DNA from: Elysia marginata
Taxonomy: Eukaryota > Mollusca > Gastropoda > Plakobranchidae
Length of the DNA stretch: 20,640 nt
Assembly: GCA_019649035.1 (NCBI GenBank)
Contig: BMAT01005353.1
Span: forward strand, 1-20,640
Direction: 5' to 3'
Made by a program: the position numbers and the translations under genes. Positions 15,537-20,640 of the stretch are shown here, one piece after another (within the stretch, counting starts at the first letter, position 1; every line of letters begins with the position of its first letter). The notes beneath the pieces are model-generated. The model saw nothing but the letters and a program-made list of their open reading frames with translations, ran no database searches and was not told the origin of the DNA.

Positions 15537-16529
15537 CTACTCTTTATACTCTTTTTCCTGTTGGTCCGCTTGTGCCTCCGCGGGGCCGAACAGATAGACC
15601 CTTTTGGCGTGCCACTCCGAACGTTCGCGACGGTTTTTGGAAGAAATTTCTGCGGTCGTGAGGGGGGCTCCAGACGCGCACGCGGCGCGTATTGCTTCGG
15701 TTTCGAGCCTGGTCAGTCTCATAGAGCTCTGAATATAGTCATCAAAAGCGGAACAAGCTTCAGGGGCAATGCCCTGGAGGAGCGCGTGGATCGCTTGGCC
15801 GTAGACCCTAATCTGCTCTTGGGCGTGGGGGGCCATACGTAGGTTGAGAAAGTGGAAAAGGTTCCAGAGGTCGACTTTCCACACAAAGGTTGTGTACATG
15901 GAGACAGGAATGACTGTGCGTGCCATTTCGCGGGCGACCCCCTGGGCGAGTAGAGAGAGGTAGATTTTGTGCGCCACCGCCCATAAGTTCGAAACTGCGG
16001 CGCTGGCAGCTTCGCAGACCTCGGCCCCTAGAAGAGTATCTCCGACTTGACGATTCGCGAGCGGCCCGCTGGCTTGAGCTTTTATTTCGGCGGGAGCTGG
16101 AGCATAAGCTTCGTCAACAACCTCGCTGTAGCGGGCTGACTCTTCGTTGAAGCTGCCGGTACGGTGGCGCATCCACTGGCGTGCGACGAAGAGAGGAGCG
16201 CGCACGCGAAACGTTAGCGCAACTTTTTCGAAAGGCGTTGTGTGGTAGTGCCGGAGGAGGTACCGCAGCAAGTCGCGGTCGGTGCTTATACGGGATGTTC
16301 CGCCGCCGTAGCTGACGCGGGCCGCGTCCACGATAGCAGCTTCGACTCCGATACGGGACGGGTCCACTAGACGAGGCATGATGTCGATGACTTCGACAAA
16401 GCCGCGGTTGAGGACATCTTTGCGAAGGCAGACAGAAGTCGCCGAAAGGACGTCCCGAAGAGGTTGGCTGCGTAGGGCGGCAGAGGGGTTCATGACAAGC
16501 GAGTTTGTTGTAGACGCGGGCGCGTTCAT
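15537..16529 (-). CDS. thyX: flavin-dependent thymidylate synthase ThyX
   Basis: Makes dTMP from dUMP using methylenetetrahydrofolate, FAD and NADPH. The signature RHRxxSxNExSxR is intact at residues 121-133 (RHRTGSFNEESAR), with the activating serine S126. The second conserved block follows (AREMARTVIPVSMYTTF; then LWNLFHFLNLRM and AQEQIR), which binds dUMP and FAD. From ATG 16529 it has 330 residues, longer than the usual 220-260, because of an N-terminal extension of about 40 residues and a charged C-terminal tail (about 290-330). An ATG at 16493 would give 318. A TTG at 16553 was rejected. It is divergent from dNK (88 bp gap) and convergent with R2, and completes a dNTP-synthesis block. 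Confidence 0.96.
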   Translation of the reverse strand: MNAPASTTNSLVMNPSAALRSQPLRDVLSATSVCLRKDVLNRGFVEVIDIMPRLVDPSRIGVEAAIVDAARVSYGGGTSRISTDRDLLRYLLRHYHTTPFEKVALTFRVRAPLFVARQWMRHRTGSFNEESARYSEVVDEAYAPAPAEIKAQASGPLANRQVGDTLLGAEVCEAASAAVSNLWAVAHKIYLSLLAQGVAREMARTVIPVSMYTTFVWKVDLWNLFHFLNLRMAPHAQEQIRVYGQAIHALLQGIAPEACSAFDDYIQSSMRLTRLETEAIRAACASGAPLTTAEISSKNRRERSEWHAKRVYLFGPAEAQADQQEKEYKE

Positions 16530-16617
16530 TTTTCGTAAAGCCGGCTTGCTCAAATTGGCCGCAAACCCTCCAAGCGTAGCGGGCCCATTTGAAGCAGCGC
16601 TCGCCTTCTATATCAAA
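16530..16617. promoter_or_regulatory. bidirectional promoter region between ThyX and dNK
   Basis: The 88-bp gap between two divergent nucleotide-metabolism genes must contain both starts of transcription. A TATA-like ctatat lies at 16608-16613, only a few bases before the dNK ATG, as in very short late leaders. If the ThyX start is 16493 the gap widens to 124 bp. Confidence 0.4.
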
Positions 16618-17391
16618 ATGTCGGCGGATAGGCCAGAGCACAGCAGCCAAGCCAAAAAGCCGCAGATCGCCGTCGTTGTCGAAGGCGAAATAGGGGCCGG
16701 TAAAACCACACTCATCGAGCTTGTACGCAAAGCTTTAGAAACAAAGGGCGTGAAACCGTTCGTAGTCCCCGAGCCTGTAGACGAGTGGATGCGTGTCGGG
16801 ATCCTTCAAGCCTTCTACGCCGATAACCCCCCGGAGCTCCAGCGTCTCATTTCTTATGTCTTTCAGACTTATACATTCCTGACCCGGATTCTGAAAACTC
16901 GGCAGGCTGTCTCTGAACACCCTGACGCCGACATCTTTCTGCTTGAGCGGAGCGTTCTTACCGATCGGTACGTTTTTATGGAGCTTCAGCGAGAACAGAT
17001 CGGCCCTAACCTGATGGAAATGTACACTAAGTGGTGGAAGATGTGGGCCCTGCTCATGCCCGTCCGCCCCCGAAAAGCTATTTACCTCAAGCCTTCTATT
17101 GAGAACTGTCAGTTGCGCGTCGCCGCCCGTGCTCGCAGGGGCGAAATTGCAAACACGGCGGCCGTCTGCAGAGGAGTTTCTGCGGACTACCAAGCTCGCC
17201 TCCGTCGCGCTCACGAAGCTTTTCTGCAGGGGCTCCATACGGAAGAGTTCCCAGAAATGCCTCCGCCGCCCTTCGCGCCGGAAGACGTTGTCGTTGTCGA
17301 CGGCACTCTTGCCGACCATAACTTCTCCACCCCTGGTCTCGCGGCCGACCAAACCGTCGCGCATGTTGTGGAAAAAATTCTCGGCGTGTAG
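16618..17391 (+). CDS. deoxynucleoside kinase (dCK/dGK/TK2-like)
   Basis: Phosphorylates deoxynucleosides using ATP, the salvage route to dNTPs. It has 257 residues from ATG 16618, normal for the family. Seen: P-loop G23-EIGA-G28-K29-T30, the EPVDEW segment (52-57) that contacts the base, the ERS motif (E110-R111-S112) followed by DRYVF, and an Arg-rich lid (RVAARARRGE, 167-176). This is the non-TK1 type of kinase, as in insects, several invertebrate viruses and some giant viruses. Base specificity cannot be read from motifs alone. The frame is open further upstream but overlaps the ThyX gene; the chosen ATG begins a normal-length kinase. A T7 tract follows at 17475. Confidence 0.93.
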   Translation: MSADRPEHSSQAKKPQIAVVVEGEIGAGKTTLIELVRKALETKGVKPFVVPEPVDEWMRVGILQAFYADNPPELQRLISYVFQTYTFLTRILKTRQAVSEHPDADIFLLERSVLTDRYVFMELQREQIGPNLMEMYTKWWKMWALLMPVRPRKAIYLKPSIENCQLRVAARARRGEIANTAAVCRGVSADYQARLRRAHEAFLQGLHTEEFPEMPPPPFAPEDVVVVDGTLADHNFSTPGLAADQTVAHVVEKILGV

Positions 17392-17437
17392 CCCCTGCAG
17401 TCTTTTCTCCTTGGTGGAGTGGGTATGCGGGCCTGGC

Positions 17438-17540
17438 CTACTCGTCGTGTTTTGCCTCGAAGGCGCGCCGCCTGTTTTTTTGGAAGCGGAGAGCGCATGT
17501 CTTTCTTGGAGGCCGCCCACAAGGTAGACGTCTTCTTGTC
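17438..17540 (-). pseudogene. decayed duplicate of the 3' end of the 17593-18153 gene
   Basis: Two blocks match the end of the neighbouring minus-strand gene in the same order and orientation. A 19-bp block at 17440-17458 (actcgtcgtgttttgcctc) is identical to 17595-17613 and on the minus strand ends EAKHDE then a stop. A second block at 17511-17535 (ggccgcccaca, tagacgtctt) matches 17697-17725. The two blocks are in different frames in this copy and about 31 bp closer together, so it cannot encode the protein tail. A local partial duplication followed by decay is the simplest reading. Confidence 0.55.
17475..17481 (+). terminator. T7 tract after dNK
   Basis: Seven T's, 84 bases after the dNK stop on the coding strand, matching the poly-T pattern seen after other genes here. 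It lies inside the decayed gene-tail duplicate, so it may be coincidental. Confidence 0.4.
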
Positions 17541-17592
17541 TTTGTTGTTATTAAGCGGCCGTGGCGGGTTTTCAACCACAGCATGCGAGGGC

Positions 17593-18153
17593 TCACTCGT
17601 CGTGTTTTGCCTCAAGATGGCGGGTCGTCGTTTGTGTCCGTTGCTTGGGAGCAGCAACGGGCGCATCGTCTCTCTTGAGGGGCGCAAGCTTCACCGGGCC
17701 GCCCACATAAGTATAGACGTCTTTGTTCTCAAGCTTGGCAGTGGCCGCCGCGGCCTCTTCGGCCTCTTCCTGGCTCGGCCACAGCGCTAAGGTTCGGAAA
17801 GATGAGTCCCCTCCACGGGCTGCGCGTAGAGTTGCATAGTAGGCGACCCCGCGGGTGTACTTACTTCGGTACTTTTTGGACTGTCCTGGGATAGGATCCC
17901 AGCTGTTGTGGATGGGCACTGCGAAGACGACAGTGTAAGCCGCTCCGGCATCCATCGCTTTTTGGGTTTCCGCCCGCGCCGCTTCTTCGGCTTTTTCTTT
18001 TGTGTCAAAAAGGGCCTCGGCGGTGTACCCTCTGCCTGCTACGAACCGCACACACCCCCACGCGTTTTCCATGCTCCAGAGCCGACGGGCGGCTTTTGCG
18101 TTTTTTTTCCGTTTCTGCGCGGCGGCGCGTTTTGCTCTCACCCTTCGGTCCAT
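17593..18153 (-). CDS. orphan Ala/Glu-rich protein with internal repeat, 186 residues
   Basis: No family recognised. The N-terminus (1-25) is strongly basic (RRVRAKRAAAQKRKK), suggesting nucleic-acid binding or nuclear localisation. Two similar units follow: residues 31-80 (strand, then FDTKEKAEEAARAETQKA, then AYTVVFAV) and 101-153 (strand, then WPSQEEAEEAAAATAK, then DVYTYVGG). Each looks like strand, Ala/Glu helix, strand. The tail (154-186) is Pro/Arg/Thr-rich and ends EAKHDE. A TATAA-type motif lies just upstream of the ATG at 18153. The 3' end is partly duplicated downstream. A histone-like or virion core packaging protein is one guess, because of the basic head; nothing proves it. Confidence 0.7.
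   Translation of the reverse strand: MDRRVRAKRAAAQKRKKNAKAARRLWSMENAWGCVRFVAGRGYTAEALFDTKEKAEEAARAETQKAMDAGAAYTVVFAVPIHNSWDPIPGQSKKYRSKYTRGVAYYATLRAARGGDSSFRTLALWPSQEEAEEAAAATAKLENKDVYTYVGGPVKLAPLKRDDAPVAAPKQRTQTTTRHLEAKHDE
17595..17613. repeat. 19-bp direct repeat (partner at 17440-17458)
   Basis: Identical to 17440-17458, 155 bp away in the same orientation. This copy overlaps the last codons and stop of the 17593-18153 gene (EAKHDE-stop). It supports the tail-duplication reading. Confidence 0.85.
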
Positions 18154-18425
18154 CGCTGTGTGTTGTTATAAATCAATCTGTGCGGCTCTCGGCCGACGGC
18201 TTCAATAGACTTTCCGGTGTTCTTTCGAGAGTCTTTTTGGTCGGATTTGTGCGCCAGGGGCCCTGTTGCTACAGATCACTTGCACCCTGTTGCTATGGGC
18301 AGACGCTACGCCGCCCAGGTGGAGGCTCGACAAAAAATTCTCAATCTGTACATACGCCGAGAGTATTAAGGCCTGCGTTCGAGAGTCAAAGCTCTCCGGC
18401 GCCGACTCTACGGAAAGACGCAGAC
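18154..18425. promoter_or_regulatory. divergent promoter region with short direct repeat
   Basis: A 272-bp gap between divergent genes. An 11-bp direct repeat (CCCTGTTGCTA) occurs at 18261-18271 and 18285-18295, 24 bp apart. The plus frame of the hydrolase gene is open through here but lacks an ATG before 18426, so it is treated as non-coding. Confidence 0.4.
18166..18172 (-). promoter_or_regulatory. TATAA-like motif before the 18153 gene
   Basis: On the minus strand this reads tttataa, 12-18 bases before the ATG at 18153, in an AT-rich patch. Its distance and form resemble the motif at 7821-7830, suggesting a shared late-type promoter element. Confidence 0.35.
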
Positions 18426-19193
18426 ATGGACGACTTTTGGGGGGTAACGATTCTACTCTTTATCGTCCTTACTCTATTTGTGGTTGTGATCTTGAAAGCG
18501 ATGGCATACTGCAATAAATACTCTTACGTGCGCCACGAGAAAGTCCGTATGTTGGACCGCTACGCTACACTGAAAAGCGGGGACATTATTCTTTTTATTA
18601 GGCATACCCATGGCTTCACTAACAGTCTCTTCACAAACGACCTCTACTCCCATGGCGGAATGGTAGTCGAAGTTGATGGCGAACTCTTCATTTCTGAGGC
18701 GACTGTCGACTCTCTTCCTAATACAACCACCGGCGAAGAAGAAGCTTTACCTTCAAGCTCCCAAATAAACCCTCTCCTCCACCGATTGAGAAACTACCCC
18801 GGCGCGCTGTTCCTGATGCCGCTAAAGTACCCTCTCACGCCGAAGCAAGAAAAAATACTGCGGGACCGCGTTTTGGTTGAAACCCCCTACCCAAGCGCCG
18901 TCCACATGCTCAAGGCTATGTTTCGTATCCCCGTCTGCGCCCAAGCGCGTCACTGCATGCAGCATCTAGCGTGGCTTCTTGACGAGGTGGGGCTTACCCC
19001 CACCCGGTATGTGGAAAGAGGAGATAAGATGCTCGAGCTCGGATTTTTGGTCTCTTCGCGGGGGGTGACGACCCTCTCGGATGAACCTTTAGGGCCAGAA
19101 GGGCTTAATGTGTATGGGCCGGTTTATGAGCTATTGTTTGACATGCCGCCGCCAAAAGAGGCGTGGGCGGCGGCTGCTGCTGAAAGCGTGTGA
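18426..19193 (+). CDS. membrane-anchored permuted NlpC/P60-like cysteine hydrolase
   Basis: It has 255 residues from ATG 18426. An N-terminal TM helix (about 6-24, VTILLFIVLTLFVVVILKA) is followed by a domain with the circularly permuted papain-like order: LKSGDIILF (49-57), H76 in SHGGMVV, E91 in ISEAT and C177 in ARHCMQHLAWLLDEVGL. These are the expected His, acidic and Cys catalytic positions of the YiiX/poxvirus G6-type (peptidase C92) family. Members act as peptidases, amidases or acyl-transferases, and the substrate is unknown. The TM anchor suggests action at a membrane, perhaps in the virion. The C-terminus is Ala/Pro-rich. The assignment rests on motif order and spacing. Confidence 0.8.
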   Translation: MDDFWGVTILLFIVLTLFVVVILKAMAYCNKYSYVRHEKVRMLDRYATLKSGDIILFIRHTHGFTNSLFTNDLYSHGGMVVEVDGELFISEATVDSLPNTTTGEEEALPSSSQINPLLHRLRNYPGALFLMPLKYPLTPKQEKILRDRVLVETPYPSAVHMLKAMFRIPVCAQARHCMQHLAWLLDEVGLTPTRYVERGDKMLELGFLVSSRGVTTLSDEPLGPEGLNVYGPVYELLFDMPPPKEAWAAAAAESV

Positions 19194-19581
19194 ACGGCGG
19201 CGTGCTCTGTCGTTGTTGTTTTCTACATGATCCGTCTCCTTGTTTATTAATCGGGGCTGGCGCTGTTGTAGCTCAGGCCACGCCCGATAAAAGAGACCCT
19301 CATATCAGCGCAAAAGACGCCAAGCCTTCGTGTGCTTGGCTTGCCTCCCGCGGACCTATTTTCTTCTTTCACTGAGAGAGGGCAGATTGTTACATCTCTT
19401 GTGCAGACGACCGGCCAGAGCTGTTCCGCCTTGTGGGTTTCCATCAATGAAGACCGCGGGCCGCAGTTCTTTCTTGTGCACGTCGGGAGTGCGTGAAAAA
19501 TATCTGCTGGGCGCCAAAGCCCTTCCTCGGCCAAACCGCCGCTTTTTCGGACTAACAGACATCAGGCGGTGTGTTTTTTCT
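19194..19581. other. 388-bp intergenic region
   Basis: This lies between the convergent hydrolase and IAP genes. A minus-strand ATG at 19562 opens a 68-residue frame to 19356 (basic, Arg/Lys/Ser-rich) immediately downstream of the IAP stop. It resembles nothing and may be chance. No T7 tract serves either gene; only T5-T6 runs occur (near 19542 and 19575). Confidence 0.35.
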
Positions 19582-20640
19582 TTACCAACCTTCAAAGGGC
19601 GCCGCTCTTACAAGGCCTCTGATGGCTCTCCTACAGACGGGACAGGTTTGAAAGGCAAAAGAACATTCAGAACAGCACACCAGGTGCCCACAGGGGAGAA
19701 ACAGAATATCTCCTTTCCTGTCCATGCAGATTTTGCAGAGAGACTGTAGCTGTATGTCGCGTATCCGTTGCTTTATTTCAGCGATGCGTTGTGTGGTCGC
19801 AGCGGCGCCTGCAGTGTTATTTACGTTACGGCTTTGTGTTGCTGGTTGAGTCGGCGGAACGCCGTTTTCTACTAGTATAGAGTAAATGATGTCAGACGTC
19901 AAGGGCTGGCCGGCATCTAAGAGCGAGATAGCGACAAGTGCAATAGTTGTGTCTTCGTACCCCATGGTGCGTACAGCCTGTATTGCCGGGTCGTTGTTTG
20001 GATTGAAAGTGATTGTGGAGTTGGGCAAGAAGATCGGAAGAGGGGCGCCTCCCATCTGCTTCGCCACCATGGCGATGTCGATGTTTCTAAACTCTTTTTT
20101 ATGCAGAGCGACGACAGCGTCTATAAAGCATTGGCCGACCGTTAGCTGGACAAAAGCACACGTGGGGGAATATCTGGCGTGCTCTATCCATTCATGATCG
20201 GACAGTTTCCAGGATTTTAAACCTGCAGAGCAGTAGAAGCATCGGACGAGGTCGCCGTTTCCAGTGTAGAAAAACCCCGCGTTCACGAATCTGTTTATAT
20301 CAAAGGAGTCTAGGGGCTGTGGCCAGTTTTTAAAGCTTTCTAGCCTTTTAGAGCGGAAAGCGTAATTGGTTTTCGAAGGCTTTTCATAGTATATGATATT
20401 AAGATTATCATATGCTGATTGTCGCCATGAGGGAGAAGGTTCGGCGGCCGACGATTGAGCGTTTGAAGATTGGACTGTTGTTGGGATGTCTGCCGCAGAC
20501 GGTATTGGCCGCGAAGGGGCTCCATTGGTAGTTATGGCCGCAACAGACAGAGTTGGCTGCAATATAGCAGGAAGTGTCAGCCGCGTTGGGGTACTATCGG
20601 TGGTTATGGCCGCAACAGACAGTGTCGGCCGCGTTGGGGC
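19582..20640 (-). CDS. iap: inhibitor of apoptosis protein (BIR-UBA-RING), 5' end outside the window
   Basis: Partial gene: 352 codons plus stop are visible and the frame is open at the window edge. No ATG lies before the BIR, so the start is beyond 20640. Numbering from the edge: a Pro/Thr/Ala-rich repeat region (1-70); a BIR domain with zinc ligands C134, C137, H154, C161; a UBA-like segment (about 216-258, DPAIQAVRTMGYEDTTIALV); and a C-terminal RING with C302, C305, C317, H319, C323, C326, C333, C336. IAPs bind caspases or IAP antagonists through the BIR and act as E3 ubiquitin ligases through the RING. BIR-UBA-RING is the layout of animal cellular IAPs. The coding sequence is visibly more AT-rich than the rest of the window, suggesting capture from a host. 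Confidence 0.93.
   Translation of the reverse strand, partial: APTRPTLSVAAITTDSTPTRLTLPAILQPTLSVAAITTNGAPSRPIPSAADIPTTVQSSNAQSSAAEPSPSWRQSAYDNLNIIYYEKPSKTNYAFRSKRLESFKNWPQPLDSFDINRFVNAGFFYTGNGDLVRCFYCSAGLKSWKLSDHEWIEHARYSPTCAFVQLTVGQCFIDAVVALHKKEFRNIDIAMVAKQMGGAPLPIFLPNSTITFNPNNDPAIQAVRTMGYEDTTIALVAISLLDAGQPLTSDIIYSILVENGVPPTQPATQSRNVNNTAGAAATTQRIAEIKQRIRDIQLQSLCKICMDRKGDILFLPCGHLVCCSECSFAFQTCPVCRRAIRGLVRAAPFEGW
20500..20640. repeat. degenerate repeats encoding the IAP N-terminal region
   Basis: The segment gttatggccgcaacagacag occurs at 20531 and again at 20603, 72 bp apart, and ccgcgttgggg occurs at 20581 and near 20629. A weaker copy (tattggccgcgaaggggc) starts near 20502. Translated, units open with (A/T)P(T/S)R and contain PTLSVAAITT. 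The array continues past the window edge. Confidence 0.7.

Noticed and set aside
20391..20413. Perfect inverted repeat (ATATGATA, 7-base spacer, TATCATAT)
   Set aside because: It is inside the IAP coding sequence in an AT-rich stretch; coding constraint explains it sufficiently.
1..20640. tRNA genes, rRNA, CRISPR arrays, insertion sequences
   Set aside because: None was seen on reading the intergenic regions on both strands; no cloverleaf, regularly spaced repeats or transposase gene was found.

Overview
The window looks like part of a large nucleocytoplasmic DNA virus (Nucleocytoviricota). It is GC-rich with intronless, tightly packed genes on both strands. The recognisable genes are typical of the phylum: a FtsJ-type cap methyltransferase, a primase fused to a herpesvirus UL9-type helicase, both subunits of class I ribonucleotide reductase (RNR), a thymidylate synthase, a deoxynucleoside kinase, a permuted NlpC/P60-like hydrolase and an inhibitor-of-apoptosis (IAP) protein. 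A cap methyltransferase, a primase/UL9 helicase and adjacent RNR genes together resemble asfarvirus-type viruses. The Gln-ended intein in the RNR large subunit recalls one known from an iridovirus. The exact lineage is an inference and needs phylogeny. A BIR-UBA-RING IAP points to an animal host, probably an invertebrate.

Layout: 237-1640 (-) FtsJ methyltransferase; 1975-2826 (+) orphan; 3268-3543 (-) small two-TM protein; 3726-7457 (+) primase-helicase, followed by a hairpin and T7 tract; 7843-8472 (+) orphan; 8473-8970 mostly non-coding with a 42-bp tandem duplication; 8971-9114 (+) tiny membrane ORF; 9517-10302 (+) SLATT-like two-TM protein; 10573-14040 (-) RNR large subunit with a 282-residue intein; 14211-15425 (+) RNR small subunit; 15537-16529 (-) ThyX; 16618-17391 (+) deoxynucleoside kinase; 17438-17540 (-) decayed duplicate of a gene tail; 17593-18153 (-) Ala/Glu-rich orphan with an internal repeat; 18426-19193 (+) NlpC/P60-like hydrolase; 19582-20640 (-) IAP, which runs off the window edge.

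How the genes work together: about 7 kb (10573-17391) is a dNTP-supply block made of two divergent pairs, R1/R2 and ThyX/dNK. RNR makes deoxynucleotides, ThyX makes dTMP without a separate dihydrofolate-reductase step, and the kinase salvages deoxynucleosides. This feeds genome replication, in which the primase-helicase probably acts. The methyltransferase would modify viral mRNA caps. The membrane proteins and the hydrolase may be virion or host-membrane factors. The IAP would block host cell death or act as a ubiquitin ligase.

Starts were set at the first plausible in-frame ATG, because several reading frames extend upstream only through TTG or GTG codons, which are unlikely starts in a virus of eukaryotes. 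T-rich tracts of seven or more follow several genes in the sense orientation and may be transcription stops.
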